From contig PGZJ01000001.1 in assembly GCA_002840055.1 (NCBI GenBank), positions 372,001 to 436,000 on the forward strand: a stretch of DNA of 64,000 nucleotides, written 5' to 3'. The translations under genes were made by a program, and so were the position numbers. This document shows, piece after piece, positions 41,690-51,515 of the stretch. The stretch comes from Gammaproteobacteria bacterium HGW-Gammaproteobacteria-11. GTDB lineage: Bacteria > Pseudomonadota > Gammaproteobacteria > Pseudomonadales > Pseudomonadaceae. How positions within the stretch are numbered: position 1 is the stretch's first letter; every line of letters starts with the position of its first letter. Below the pieces are notes generated by a model. The model ran no database searches. It was not told the origin of the DNA and worked only from the letters and a program-made list of their open reading frames with translations.

Positions 41690-42649
41690 TCAAGCCCTAT
41701 CGAGCGGAAAAGGGATCACCTCGTCGATCCGCTCTGCATCCAGCGCGAGCATGACCAGCCGATCCAGGCCAAGGGCAACACCAGCGCAGTCAGGCAAGCC
41801 TGACTGCATGGCCGCCAGCAAGGCGTTATCGACCGGCAGCGGGGCCTTGCCCATGGCTGTGCGCTCGACCTGATCACTGGCGAAACGTCGTTGCTGCTCT
41901 TCGGCATCAACCAGCTCGAAGTAGCCGTTGGCCAACTCCATGCCGTTGATAAACATCTCGAACCGCGCGGCCACCGGGACGCAATCATCCCCATCCACTA
42001 TACGTGCCAGCGCTGCCTGTGAAGCCGGAAAGGCATAGACCAGCGTCGGCTCGATCAGCCTTGGCTCTATGTAGTGTGAAAACAGCAGATTCAGCCAGCC
42101 ATCTCTGGGCATCTCGGCAACAAGACCACTGAGCTTGCATCCGAGCTCGGCAAGCTGCTGATCACTGCACTGGTGAATATCAATATGCAAATGCGCAGCA
42201 AAGAGAGCCGCGTAGGTCACCCTGCCTGCAGCCGGGGTATCTAGTATGGTTGACACCAGAGCATCCACTTCATCCATCAACTGGTGGTGATCAAAACCCA
42301 ACCGATACCACTCCAGCATGCTGAATTCGGGATTATGCCGCCTACCTTGCTCACCATTACGGAACACCCGGCACAATTGCCAGATACAACCGCTACCAGC
42401 CGCCAGCAAGCGCTTCATCGGGTATTCCGGAGACGTATGCAGAAATAATGACTGCGGCAGACCACCTCCCTCTGGCACAAAGTCGGTGACAAAAGGATGT
42501 AACTGCGGATCACTGACTGCGGCGCAGGACAGATAAGGCGTCTCGACCTCCAGCACCCCGCGTTGTAAAAAGAACCCACGAACCTGCTGCACTATCTCGG
42601 CTCGACGATGCAATGCCGCGATTGACGCGGAGGGTTGCCAGCTCAGCAT
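41690..42649 (-). CDS. epmA: EF-P--(R)-beta-lysine ligase EpmA
   Basis: LysRS-like enzyme (also called PoxA, GenX or YjeA) that attaches (R)-beta-lysine to Lys34 of EF-P. The 319-residue protein has class II synthetase motifs (GVLEVETPYLS, HTSPEYPMKRLL, CRVFRNGEQGRRHNPEF, GVALGLDRLVML) and lacks an anticodon-binding domain. The ATG at 42649 has GGAG 6 nt upstream; another ATG at 42661 is possible. It is separated from efp by an intrinsic terminator, so it likely has its own promoter or relies on read-through. Confidence 0.94.
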   Translation of the reverse strand: MLSWQPSASIAALHRRAEIVQQVRGFFLQRGVLEVETPYLSCAAVSDPQLHPFVTDFVPEGGGLPQSLFLHTSPEYPMKRLLAAGSGCIWQLCRVFRNGEQGRRHNPEFSMLEWYRLGFDHHQLMDEVDALVSTILDTPAAGRVTYAALFAAHLHIDIHQCSDQQLAELGCKLSGLVAEMPRDGWLNLLFSHYIEPRLIEPTLVYAFPASQAALARIVDGDDCVPVAARFEMFINGMELANGYFELVDAEEQQRRFASDQVERTAMGKAPLPVDNALLAAMQSGLPDCAGVALGLDRLVMLALDAERIDEVIPFPLDRA

Positions 42650-42672
42650 CTGAAACTCCATTGGCCTGAATG

Positions 42673-42698
42673 AAAAAACCGGAGCAATGCCCCGGTTT
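42673..42698 (-). terminator. Intrinsic terminator of efp
   Basis: Stem AAACCGG / CCGGTTT (42676-42682 with 42692-42698), followed on the minus strand by a T6 run (42673-42678). It is 34 bp after the efp stop. Confidence 0.85.
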
Positions 42699-42731
42699 AA
42701 TCTGCGCCCGAGGGCACCTGGCTAAAAGCGA

Positions 42732-43298
42732 TCACGCGCGACCGACATACTCGGCGCTGCGGGTATCAACTTTAAGCACATCACCGATGTTGATGAACAA
42801 GGGCACCTTGACCACGGCACCGGTCATCAGTTTGGCAGGCTTGGTACCACCACCGGACGTATCACCGCGCACACCTGGATCAGTCTCAACCACTTCCAGC
42901 TCAACAAAGTTCGGCGGGGTAACGGCAATCGGAGCGCCATTGAACAGCGTTACCTGATAGATAACCTGCTCCTTCAACCAGTTCTTGGCCTCGGTAACGG
43001 CCTTCTCATCGGCAGCAACCTGCTCGAAGGAGCCATCAGTGGCCATGAAGTGCCAGAACTCGCCATCGGTATAAAGGTATTCCATTTCGCGATCCATGAC
43101 GTCCGCACCTTCCAGGCTGTCGCCTGACTTGAAGGTACGTTCGTTGACCCGGCCAGTCTTCAGGTTGCGCACTTTGACCCGGTTGAACGCCTGACCCTTA
43201 CCTGGTTTGACGTATTCGTTTTCCAGGATGGAGCAAGGATCGCCATCGAGCATCACCTTGAGACCCGGCTTGAATTCATTGGTAGAATAGTTGGCCAT
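42732..43298 (-). CDS. efp: Elongation factor P
   Basis: Translation factor that relieves stalling at polyproline. The 188-residue protein has KOW, OB and C-terminal domains ([20 protein letters not shown] ... [15 protein letters not shown]). The modification loop reads KPGKGQAF, with Lys at position 34, the substrate of EpmA/EpmB. In P. aeruginosa and P. putida, EF-P instead has Arg32 rhamnosylated by EarP. The neighbours epmA and epmB agree with the lysine type. It is divergent from epmB. Confidence 0.97.
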   Translation of the reverse strand: MANYSTNEFKPGLKVMLDGDPCSILENEYVKPGKGQAFNRVKVRNLKTGRVNERTFKSGDSLEGADVMDREMEYLYTDGEFWHFMATDGSFEQVAADEKAVTEAKNWLKEQVIYQVTLFNGAPIAVTPPNFVELEVVETDPGVRGDTSGGGTKPAKLMTGAVVKVPLFINIGDVLKVDTRSAEYVGRA

Positions 43299-43441
43299 AC
43301 ATTTCCCACTGACAGTTTGAACGGAAACATCCGAGAACGCGCTGAAACCAAGTCACAGACTGGTCTGATCGACCGGATTCAGCCTGACGTTGATCACAAC
43401 GCCCGACGGATGTCCTGCCACCCATGCGCGGAAAAAACGTA

Positions 43442-44485
43442 ATGATACATGTATCTTCAGCGCCTGTTGAGTCTGACAGCTGGCAAAGTATTCTGGCCAA
43501 CTGCGTCAGCGACCCGAAAACCCTGCTGCAACGCCTTGCGCTGGATCCGAAGTTGCTGGACGCTGCCCATGCCGCCAGCCGCGAATTCGCCCTGCGCGTG
43601 CCCGAACCCTACCTGAGCAGAATGCGCAAGGGTGATCCCGACGACCCCCTGCTGCGCCAGGTACTGCCGCTGGGTGAAGAACTGGTTGCGCAGCCTGGGT
43701 ATGTCCTTGATCCGCTGGGTGAACAACACAGCAATGCCCGTCCCGGCATCATTCACAAATACCACGGTCGCTTGCTGCTGTTGGTTAGCGGGGGCTGTGC
43801 GATCAACTGCCGTTACTGTTTCCGCCGTCACTTTCCTTATGCGGATAACAACCTCAGTACTGCTGAATGGGATCAGGCGCTGGATTATATCCGCGCCGAC
43901 AGCAGCATCCGTGAGGTGATTTACAGTGGCGGCGACCCCCTGGCTGCCAACGACCGACGCCTGACCTGGCTGACCCGTGAAATTGCCGCTATTGAGCATG
44001 TTCGCCGGCTCCGCGTGCATACCCGATTACCCGTGGTCATACCTCAGCGGGTAACCCCTGAACTGCTGGATGCACTTTGCGGCACACGACTCCCGGTCAC
44101 CATGGTACTGCACTGTAATCATGCCAACGAGCTTGATGCAGAGATGGCCACCGCCATTATGCGCTTGAAGTCAGCCGGTATAACGCTACTCAATCAGGCT
44201 GTACTGTTAAAAGGTGTCAATGACAGGCTTGAGGACCAGATTAACCTCAGCGAGGCTCTCGGTGACCACGGCGTCATACCCTACTACCTGCATGTACTCG
44301 ATGCGGTTCGTGGCGCCCATCATTTCCATGTTGATGACGCCCAGGCATGCACGCTGGTTGGACAGATGCTGACACGCTTGCCGGGGTTTCTTGTACCCCG
44401 TCTGGTCAGAGAGCAGGCCGGGCAACCGAGTAAACTCCCGCTGCCTGTTTCACCCCGCGCTGCAGGGGCGATGCCAGACGAATGA
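43442..44485 (+). CDS. epmB: EF-P beta-lysylation protein EpmB (lysine 2,3-aminomutase-like)
   Basis: Radical SAM enzyme that makes (R)-beta-lysine for EF-P. The cluster-binding motif is in GGCAINCRYCFRRHFPY (CxxxCxxC), and the aminomutase signature SGGDPL follows. The PLP lysine region near the C-terminus (PYYLHVLDAVRGAHHFHV) is present. The ATG at 43442 gives 347 residues, preceded by GGAAA. It is divergent from efp with about 140 bp between starts. Confidence 0.94.
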   Translation: MIHVSSAPVESDSWQSILANCVSDPKTLLQRLALDPKLLDAAHAASREFALRVPEPYLSRMRKGDPDDPLLRQVLPLGEELVAQPGYVLDPLGEQHSNARPGIIHKYHGRLLLLVSGGCAINCRYCFRRHFPYADNNLSTAEWDQALDYIRADSSIREVIYSGGDPLAANDRRLTWLTREIAAIEHVRRLRVHTRLPVVIPQRVTPELLDALCGTRLPVTMVLHCNHANELDAEMATAIMRLKSAGITLLNQAVLLKGVNDRLEDQINLSEALGDHGVIPYYLHVLDAVRGAHHFHVDDAQACTLVGQMLTRLPGFLVPRLVREQAGQPSKLPLPVSPRAAGAMPDE

Positions 44486-44623
44486 GAACGGTTTATTGAC
44501 TTAGCACCAAGATCACTTTACTGCTAGAGTAATATTTGACGCTTAAACAACATGTTGGACCCGCGATCCCATCTTGATGCCTCGGGATTTGGCTAGAACT
44601 GCCTGTACTGGATACGACTGATT

Positions 44624-46414
44624 ATGGATAGCACTGCTAACAAACTGAATTTGCGGATCCCGCAACAAAGCCTGAAATCCCTGAGCTTTGCCGATAGCAG
44701 TGAAAAAGGTATAAGCCATTGGTTGGCCAATCTGCCCAAGGCCAATATCGGCGAAACCGCCCGACAGCTTTATCAGGGCCTGATTGAACTCAATCAATTG
44801 GAAATTTCTCCGGAAAAACGTCTGGCACTGCTTGAGCTTATTCGACCCCAGGTCCATTACGTTTGCAGTGCCTTGTCAAAATATTATCTCGGCCAGTCAA
44901 TTGTTCTGGAAGACAAACCGCGTAAAGTCGCCAACCTGTCCCAGTCCCTGCAAAATCATATGGCTAACGGCTATAAAATAGTTGTTGCGCAGGAGCGGCT
45001 GATCAAGTCCCGCGACCATGCAGACACCGTCAGCTTGGCCATTCAGCGCGCCATGCGCGGTTTGTGTGGCCCCCTGTTGAGAGCCTTCCAACTCTACTGC
45101 CCGGTAGCCGACGGCGTTTGGCTGGAGCTGCATCAACTGTATCAACTCGCTCGACGCCGCAAGGTGCATCAACAACCTATTCCTGACAGTGAAAGTGTCA
45201 GCGAGCGGCCCCTTAGCATCGAACAATGCTATCTGGTGGCTCTGCTCATGGGGTCAGCCAGACCCAATCAAATGCGTCAGAGCGGCATGGCAAGGGTCTT
45301 TTCCACCCTCGAGGATTGGTGTCGCATGGCCAGCCTGCTGCCGCCCGAAGATCCACGTGCCCTGTTCATCGTCAATCCAGCCATGGATTGCGCACCGCGC
45401 TACCGCTCACTGATCCTTGAGGAAGACCTGACTGACAGCTTGGGTCTGAGCACACAAAACCTGGTAGATGGCATTAAGGACTACATGCTCAACGGGGCTG
45501 AGAGTCGCACTGGACTCAAGGTGCCCGAAGGTTTCGGAATCGAACTGCTGCAGCATGTCAGCCAATCATGGGGCGATCTGGCCGAACGGACATTCAACCG
45601 GGTACCCGGACGTGGGGCGCTGAAAGTCAGCATCGGTATCAGCGCCACGCATTACCGCATCAGCAACACACCTTTTTCACGCTATATCAGCGCTGGCGAA
45701 CACGACATCAACCCCTTCTCCGATGCCGCCCAGCGCGCACGGCAGGAAGGATGGAGCAATGCATTCGACGGTGACCAGTCGGTTGACTGGGGTAACGGCA
45801 AGTTCGAACAGATCAATTACAACACGGCGCATACTGTGGTGGAGGAAGAGGAGCAGGAGGAAGACTATCCGATCTTTACCCTGCCGATCATCAACCATAG
45901 TCCGGGTGGATTCTGCCTTACCTGGCCAAAGGATGTACCCAAACAGTTACAAGCCGGCGAACTACTCGGCATTCAGGAAGACAGCGACCAGGACTGGAGT
46001 TTGGCTGTTGTCCGCTGGATTCGTCAGGTACGGGGTGGCGGTACCCAGATGGGTATCGAGCTGGTCGCGCCGCATTGCACTCCCTGTGCGATCAAATTGA
46101 TCCGCAAAACCGAAGAGCCGAGCAAGTTCCTGCGCGGCCTTATTTTGCCGGAAGTGACCGCCATTGATCGACCCGCCACCATCATCACCCCTCGGCTGCC
46201 CTTTCAGGTCAACAGCAAGGTAGTGATTCTGCAGGGCAATCGCGAGTCCCGGGCGCACCTGACTGACAGAGTGGCTGCCACCGGTAGTTTCAGCCAATTC
46301 GAGTACCGCATGCTGGAGCAAAGCGCCGAGCTTAAAGGCAAAAGCGAGACTGGCAGCACAAGTTTGGCTATCAGCAGCGATGATGACTTTGACTCACTAT
46401 GGAAGTCGCTGTAA
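44624..46414 (+). CDS. fimW: FimW-like c-di-GMP effector with degenerate PilZ domain
   Basis: Protein of 596 residues. Residues ~1-300 are helical and unlike any domain I know. Residues ~410-490 resemble a PilZ domain: NHSPGG fits the [D/N]xSxxG box, then VVRWIRQVRGGGTQMGIEL; the usual RxxxR box is not obvious. A Glu-rich stretch precedes it. The position directly before fimX matches PA4958 of P. aeruginosa, reported as FimW, a c-di-GMP receptor needed for type IV pilus deployment on surfaces. The symbol rests on synteny and the PilZ-like box. Confidence 0.65.
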   Translation: MDSTANKLNLRIPQQSLKSLSFADSSEKGISHWLANLPKANIGETARQLYQGLIELNQLEISPEKRLALLELIRPQVHYVCSALSKYYLGQSIVLEDKPRKVANLSQSLQNHMANGYKIVVAQERLIKSRDHADTVSLAIQRAMRGLCGPLLRAFQLYCPVADGVWLELHQLYQLARRRKVHQQPIPDSESVSERPLSIEQCYLVALLMGSARPNQMRQSGMARVFSTLEDWCRMASLLPPEDPRALFIVNPAMDCAPRYRSLILEEDLTDSLGLSTQNLVDGIKDYMLNGAESRTGLKVPEGFGIELLQHVSQSWGDLAERTFNRVPGRGALKVSIGISATHYRISNTPFSRYISAGEHDINPFSDAAQRARQEGWSNAFDGDQSVDWGNGKFEQINYNTAHTVVEEEEQEEDYPIFTLPIINHSPGGFCLTWPKDVPKQLQAGELLGIQEDSDQDWSLAVVRWIRQVRGGGTQMGIELVAPHCTPCAIKLIRKTEEPSKFLRGLILPEVTAIDRPATIITPRLPFQVNSKVVILQGNRESRAHLTDRVAATGSFSQFEYRMLEQSAELKGKSETGSTSLAISSDDDFDSLWKSL

Positions 46415-46436
46415 ATTCAGGCGTCTTAACCAATAC

Positions 46437-46452
46437 AGGGCCTGACGGCCCT
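46437..46452. other. Small hairpin between fimW and fimX
   Basis: Perfect 6-bp stem AGGGCC / GGCCCT with loop TGAC, 23 bp after the fimW stop and 17 bp before the fimX start. There is no T-tract; it may be a processing site or chance. The fimX ribosome binding site GGAAG lies just after it. Confidence 0.3.
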
Positions 46453-46469
46453 AATCAGTTTGGAAGACA

Positions 46470-48542
46470 ATGGGCAACGAAACTAACGCCATCAGATTGC
46501 TGATCCTCGATGACTCGCAAAACAATGCTGAGCATCTCGTCAGCCTTTTGCGCAATGCAGGCCATGCTACCCGTGCTCACCGGATAACATCCACTGAAGA
46601 CTTGCAGGAAAGTCTGCAACACACCTGGGATCTGTGTCTGGGCCGTCCCGAAACCAGTTTCATGAGCGCTGAAGACGCCTGCAGCATGATCGCCCGGCAA
46701 TCCCGTGACATACCCTTTATCCTGGTTTGTCCAGGGGATCCTGGTGATGAGGGCCGTCTGTCTGCCTTACGCAGCGGTATGCAGGATGCCGTCAGCGAAG
46801 CGGCTGAATCACTGCTGACCACAGTAGTCAAACGTGAATTGGCCAGTCTGATGTCGCGCCGGCAACTGCGCATCGCCGAACAATCCCTGCGCGAAGCAGA
46901 AAAACGCTGCCAGCTTCTTCTCGACAGCTCGGTTGATTCAATTGCCTACGTACATGACGGCATGCATATCTATGCCAACCGCTCGTACATCAGTCTTTTT
47001 GGCTACGACGATCCCGATGATCTGGCCGCCGAGCCAATGGTCGGTCTGATTGCCACCAAGGATCGTGACGCATTCAAATCTTTTCTGCGCAATTACAGCG
47101 ACATGGGCGAAAAGAACGAACTGCGCTGCAGTGCCGTTGATATTGATGGCAAGGAATTCCCGATCATGCTGACCTTTTCGCCGGCCAGTTATGATGGCGA
47201 GCCCTGCACCCAGGTGGTGATCCGGGTTGAAACGGCCAGCGCCGAATTCGAAGAAAAGCTCAAGGTCATGTCCAGTCAGGACCTGGTGACAGGACTGTTC
47301 AACCGCTCCTATTTCCAGGAGCAACTGGAGAAAGTCAGTGAACATGCCGTGCATTCTGGCCAGCCCAGCAGCCTGGTCTACATCGGTATCGACAACTTCA
47401 ACGTGGTTCAGAGTGACGTCGGCATTGGTGGCGCTGACTTGATTCTGACCGACCTGGCCCAGGTACTGCGCCAGAGCTTCCCGGAAAACACCCTGATGGC
47501 CCGGTTTGGCGATGACGCCTGTACCGTACTGCTCAGCGGCAAGGAACCCGAGGCCCTGACAGAGAGCCTGGAAAGCCTGCGCAAGCGCGTCGAGGGCAAC
47601 CTGTTTGAAGCCAATGGCCGGACTGTTCAGATAACCGTAAGCATTGGCGTATCAGCCATCAGCGAGACCAATCCGCAGCCTGATCTGGCCATCAACCGCG
47701 CACACCGTCTGGCTGATCAGTTGAGCCAGGCCGGCGGCAATGCCGTCAAGGTCTTCAATCCGCTGGATGAACTTGCTCACCAAGCCAATCGTGGAAACCT
47801 GATTGCGCTGGTCAAGCACACGCTGGAAACCAACGCGTTCAAACTGCTGTTTCAACCGGTTATCAGTCTGCGTGGCGACAGTGCCGAACACTATGAAACC
47901 TATCTAAGACTGCTCAACAGTCAGGGCGAAGAAGTGCCGGCAGCAGATTTTCTGCCCGCCGCTGAAGAAGCCGGTCTGGCCGCCAAAATCGACCGTTGGG
48001 TCATCAGCCAGGCGGTCAAGCTATTGGCCAGTCATCGCAGCAAGGGTGCCGATACCCGTCTGATCCTGAATCTGACCAGCGCCAGTCTGCAGGATGCCGA
48101 ACTGGTGCAGTGGTTGGCCGGACAACTCAAGGATAACCGCCTGCCAAGCGACAGCCTGGTCTTCCAGTTCAATGATGCCGACGCCAATACCTATATGAAA
48201 CAGGCCAAGAGCCTGACCGAATCGCTCAAGGCTCTGCACTGCAAGGTGTCGCTCAGTCACTTTGGTTGCGCACTGAACCCCTACGCATCGCTCAAGCACC
48301 TGCATGTCGATCTTATCAGGGTAGATGGCTCCTTCAGCCGAGACCTGTCAACACCTGAAGCTGTCGATACCCTGAAGGAAATGATCACCACCCTGCACAG
48401 CATGGGCAAACTGGTTATCGTGCCCTATGTGGATTCTGCCGCGATGATGCCAACCTTGTGGCAAGCCGGGGTGAACTACATACAGGGGCACTACCTGCAG
48501 TCGCCCAGCGACAGCATGAATTACGACTTTTCTGCTGACTGA
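46470..48542 (+). CDS. fimX: FimX-like c-di-GMP receptor (degenerate REC-PAS-GGDEF-EAL)
   Basis: Protein of 690 residues, close to the 691 of P. aeruginosa FimX (PA4959), which localises to a cell pole and controls type IV pili. Domains: REC-like (about 5-130) lacking the acceptor Asp (RPETS in its place), PAS (about 145-260), GGDEF (about 275-425) with FGDDAC for the signature, and EAL (about 435-685) with ETYLRL (Glu476, Arg480) and SHFG where DDFG is expected. Loss of both catalytic signatures with retained binding residues implies a c-di-GMP receptor, not an enzyme. It follows fimW, the two probably co-transcribed. Confidence 0.87.
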   Translation: MGNETNAIRLLILDDSQNNAEHLVSLLRNAGHATRAHRITSTEDLQESLQHTWDLCLGRPETSFMSAEDACSMIARQSRDIPFILVCPGDPGDEGRLSALRSGMQDAVSEAAESLLTTVVKRELASLMSRRQLRIAEQSLREAEKRCQLLLDSSVDSIAYVHDGMHIYANRSYISLFGYDDPDDLAAEPMVGLIATKDRDAFKSFLRNYSDMGEKNELRCSAVDIDGKEFPIMLTFSPASYDGEPCTQVVIRVETASAEFEEKLKVMSSQDLVTGLFNRSYFQEQLEKVSEHAVHSGQPSSLVYIGIDNFNVVQSDVGIGGADLILTDLAQVLRQSFPENTLMARFGDDACTVLLSGKEPEALTESLESLRKRVEGNLFEANGRTVQITVSIGVSAISETNPQPDLAINRAHRLADQLSQAGGNAVKVFNPLDELAHQANRGNLIALVKHTLETNAFKLLFQPVISLRGDSAEHYETYLRLLNSQGEEVPAADFLPAAEEAGLAAKIDRWVISQAVKLLASHRSKGADTRLILNLTSASLQDAELVQWLAGQLKDNRLPSDSLVFQFNDADANTYMKQAKSLTESLKALHCKVSLSHFGCALNPYASLKHLHVDLIRVDGSFSRDLSTPEAVDTLKEMITTLHSMGKLVIVPYVDSAAMMPTLWQAGVNYIQGHYLQSPSDSMNYDFSAD

Positions 48543-48548
48543 GACTGA

Positions 48549-48569
48549 ATCGGGGCCACTGGCCCCGAT
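48549..48569. terminator. Hairpin between fimX and serB
   Basis: Perfect 9-bp stem ATCGGGGCC / GGCCCCGAT with loop ACT, starting 7 bp after the fimX stop and 3 bp from the serB stop. The convergent arrangement suggests shared 3'-end use; neither side has a T-run. Confidence 0.6.
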
Positions 48570-48571
48570 GT

Positions 48572-49783
48572 TCAATCGCCTTCGCGATCGCGGAACCCCA
48601 AAAGATACAATATCCCGTCCAACCCCAGGGTCGATATCGCCTGCTTGGCCGACTGTTTAACCAGCGGTTTGGCCCGAAAGGCAACGCCAAGGCCGGCAAT
48701 CGACAGCATGGGCAAGTCATTGGCGCCGTCACCCACGGCGATGGTCTGTTCCAGACTGATTCCTTCGCGAATGGCCAGTTCACGCAGCAAGTCTGCCTTG
48801 CGCTGACCATCGACAATGGGCTCGAGTACCTCGCCGGTGACCAGGCCGTTTTCCACCGGCAAGGCATTGGCATAAACGTAATCGATACCCAGACGCTGCT
48901 GCAGGCGTTCGGCAAAGTAGCTGAAGCCACCGGACAGGATGGCGGTTTTGTAACCCAGACGACGCAGCTGACTGATCAGGGTCTCAGCCCCCTCTGTCAG
49001 CCGCAGTGATGCGCCGATCTCCTCCAGAACACTCACCGGCAACCCCTTCAGCAAGGCCATGCGCTCGCGGAAACTGGCCTTGAAATCCAACTCGCCACGC
49101 ATCGCGCGCTCGGTAATCTCGGCAACCTGATCGCCAACGCCTGCGGCCTTGGCCAGCTCATCAATGACTTCAGCATCGATCAGCGTGGAATCCATATCGA
49201 AGACCACCAATCGGCGATTACGACGGAACACGCTGTCCTGCTGGAAGGCGATATCAACGCTCAACTCCTGGGCTATGGTAAGAAACTCGGCGCGCAGTTG
49301 CGCCGGATCAGCCGGTTCACCGCGCACGGAAAACTCGATGCAACCCTTGCCCTGGTCGGCCGGAAGGCCCTCGGGAATTCGCCCGGACAAACGGTCAATA
49401 TGATCAATATTCAGACCATAGCGCGCGGTGATTTCACTGACCCTGGCGATATGCTCGGCAGTCACCCGCCTGGCCAGCAGTGTAACAATGTGCCGGGGCT
49501 TGCCCTGACCGGTAACCCATCGCGCATACTCCTCGGCACTCACAGGGGTAAAACGCACCTGCTGATCCAGTTCGTAGCCACGGAACAGAATATCCTTGAG
49601 CACATCAGCCATGCCGGTTTGACCAACCATTTCTACCAGAATGCCGAAGGACAATGTGTCGTGAATCACAGCCTGGCCGATATCCAGAATATTAACTTCG
49701 GCTCTTGCCAGAATACCGGTTATGGCTGCTGTTAGGCCCGGTCGGTCCGGTCCGGTAATATTGATCAGCACGATTTCCTTCAA
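48572..49783 (-). CDS. serB: Phosphoserine phosphatase SerB
   Basis: HAD-family enzyme that makes L-serine from phosphoserine. The 403-residue protein has two N-terminal ACT-like domains (about 1-160) and a C-terminal HAD domain with FDMDSTLIDAEVIDEL (nucleophile Asp), GGFSYFAERL and GDGANDLPML. The start is probably TTG at 49783 (MKEIVLINITGPDRPGL): GGAG lies 6-7 nt upstream and the N-terminus matches relatives. An ATG at 49825 and the longer ORF from 49975 lack support and would approach the divergent gene at 49947. Confidence 0.94.
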   Translation of the reverse strand: MKEIVLINITGPDRPGLTAAITGILARAEVNILDIGQAVIHDTLSFGILVEMVGQTGMADVLKDILFRGYELDQQVRFTPVSAEEYARWVTGQGKPRHIVTLLARRVTAEHIARVSEITARYGLNIDHIDRLSGRIPEGLPADQGKGCIEFSVRGEPADPAQLRAEFLTIAQELSVDIAFQQDSVFRRNRRLVVFDMDSTLIDAEVIDELAKAAGVGDQVAEITERAMRGELDFKASFRERMALLKGLPVSVLEEIGASLRLTEGAETLISQLRRLGYKTAILSGGFSYFAERLQQRLGIDYVYANALPVENGLVTGEVLEPIVDGQRKADLLRELAIREGISLEQTIAVGDGANDLPMLSIAGLGVAFRAKPLVKQSAKQAISTLGLDGILYLLGFRDREGD

Positions 49784-49946
49784 GGGGCGCTCCAGTCTGA
49801 AATGAAAATGGCTATTAAGCGCCATTCTAACTGGAAAACGGGCAAGGCTCACAGATGCTGGCTTTTGCCACACTCGGGGAATCGCTATACTGGCCGTATT
49901 CGCATGCCCCTGAGGGCAGACTGCCTTCACCGGACCGAGCCATACC

Positions 49947-51515
49947 TTGAACCCGATACCGCCCCATTCAGACAATCTGTTTATCCGTTGCTATAACCAT
50001 TGGCGGGAAAAGGGCTTTGGCCTGCGCAGCAAACTGACCATGCTGGCTGTAACCCCCCTTTTATTGGCTCTTTTGGGTTTGGGGCTAGCCAAACAACAAG
50101 TACACAACAACATTGCTACCCAGGCCGACCGTGTAGGAGCAGAGCTGGCCCGCCAGATCGCCAGCTCACTGGCGGATTCCCTGGCGGCAGGTGATCAGCT
50201 TAGCCTTAATTTGCAACTGGCACAGTGGAGTAAAAACCCGCTGATCGCCCATACCCGCGTTTACAACGCTGATAACCGCATGATTGCCGAAGCTGGACAG
50301 CGCAATGCCGCCCGGATTGCGCCAGGCCAGGGGCATTTCAATGCGGCGATTCAGATTCAGGACGTCATGGAAGGTCAGGTTCAACTCAGTCTGAGCGCTA
50401 CGCCCTTTGCTTCGCCTGCTCAATCCCTGATCAGCACCATTCTATGGGCACTGATCGCCCTGCTGATCGCTTCCGGACTGGCTGCCTGGCGTATGGCGCA
50501 TGGCATGACCTCGGCATTACAGGCCCTGGGTGCATGGCATACCCGTGGCGGCACTGAGATTCCTGGACTGTATCGCAGTGATGAAATTGGTGCGTTGGCG
50601 AGACAGATGCTAACCAACACCATGGCCAACCAGCCCCAACCAGAGCCAGAGCCAGAGATTGACGCGGATACGGCCACCCCCATTCAGCCCCCGCCACCCG
50701 ATCAGTTGACAACCGAGGTGCACATCCAGCAGCCATTGAGCGGCGACGACGGCCTTGATGTACAAGCCGATATTGCAGCGAGCACAGCGGCGACCCCAGC
50801 CGAGGACAACCTGACAGCAGACAGCAACGCTGCCGATGAAATACAGGGCGAGGGGTACGTCGCTCAAGAGCACGTTGACGAAGCCGACAGCACAGAAACA
50901 ATGGTCGAGATGCAGGACGTTCATCCCTCAGGCACCCCGCAGCATGAAACGGCATTGCTGGCGGTCCGCCTCGGCAATCAGGACGCCTTGAAGCGCTTGC
51001 CGCGCAACCGTCTGATGGCATTACTTGATCGCTACCGCACGCAGCTTGAACAGGCCTGCCAACTGTATAACGGACACCTGCATACACTGATCGACGGGAC
51101 CAGTCTGATGCTGTTCCATGCCCGCGAATGCCGGCAGGATGAACTGACGCACGCGCTGTGCTGTGGTGAGTTGATCCGGGTACTGGGACATGATCTGCAG
51201 GTGGAAATTGCCGACACAGGCATTACCCTGCACCTGCAACTGACGATTGGCCATGCACCCTGCATGCGCTTTGTCGAAGAGCAACAACTGGCCGACCAAC
51301 CAGCCTGCCAGACGCTGTTCGAACAGATCGGATATAGCCGCAACCTGCTGTTGCTGGAGGCCGAACTGGCCAACCAGCCGGGCCTACAGCAACGGGCTGT
51401 GGTGCGGCGTCTGGCCAGCCAACCAGGGGTCTACTGCATAGAGCGACTGCAGGACCCCTACCAGAGCATGCTGGAACAGCAGCTCAGTCATCTTTACCGT
51501 CAGCGTCAACACTGA
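49947..51515 (+). CDS. Two-helix membrane protein with cyclase-like C-terminal domain
   Basis: Protein of 522 residues with unknown function. It has a basic N-terminus, a membrane helix near 30-48, a periplasmic domain (about 50-150), a second helix near 157-178 and a short HAMP-like segment. Residues ~225-330 are low-complexity, rich in Glu, Asp, Pro and Thr. Residues ~330-515 look like a degenerate class III nucleotide-cyclase fold ([29 protein letters not shown]). The start is TTG with GGA upstream. It lies between serB and parC, where P. aeruginosa has PA4961, and overlaps parC by 32 bp convergently. Confidence 0.65.
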   Translation: MNPIPPHSDNLFIRCYNHWREKGFGLRSKLTMLAVTPLLLALLGLGLAKQQVHNNIATQADRVGAELARQIASSLADSLAAGDQLSLNLQLAQWSKNPLIAHTRVYNADNRMIAEAGQRNAARIAPGQGHFNAAIQIQDVMEGQVQLSLSATPFASPAQSLISTILWALIALLIASGLAAWRMAHGMTSALQALGAWHTRGGTEIPGLYRSDEIGALARQMLTNTMANQPQPEPEPEIDADTATPIQPPPPDQLTTEVHIQQPLSGDDGLDVQADIAASTAATPAEDNLTADSNAADEIQGEGYVAQEHVDEADSTETMVEMQDVHPSGTPQHETALLAVRLGNQDALKRLPRNRLMALLDRYRTQLEQACQLYNGHLHTLIDGTSLMLFHARECRQDELTHALCCGELIRVLGHDLQVEIADTGITLHLQLTIGHAPCMRFVEEQQLADQPACQTLFEQIGYSRNLLLLEAELANQPGLQQRAVVRRLASQPGVYCIERLQDPYQSMLEQQLSHLYRQRQH

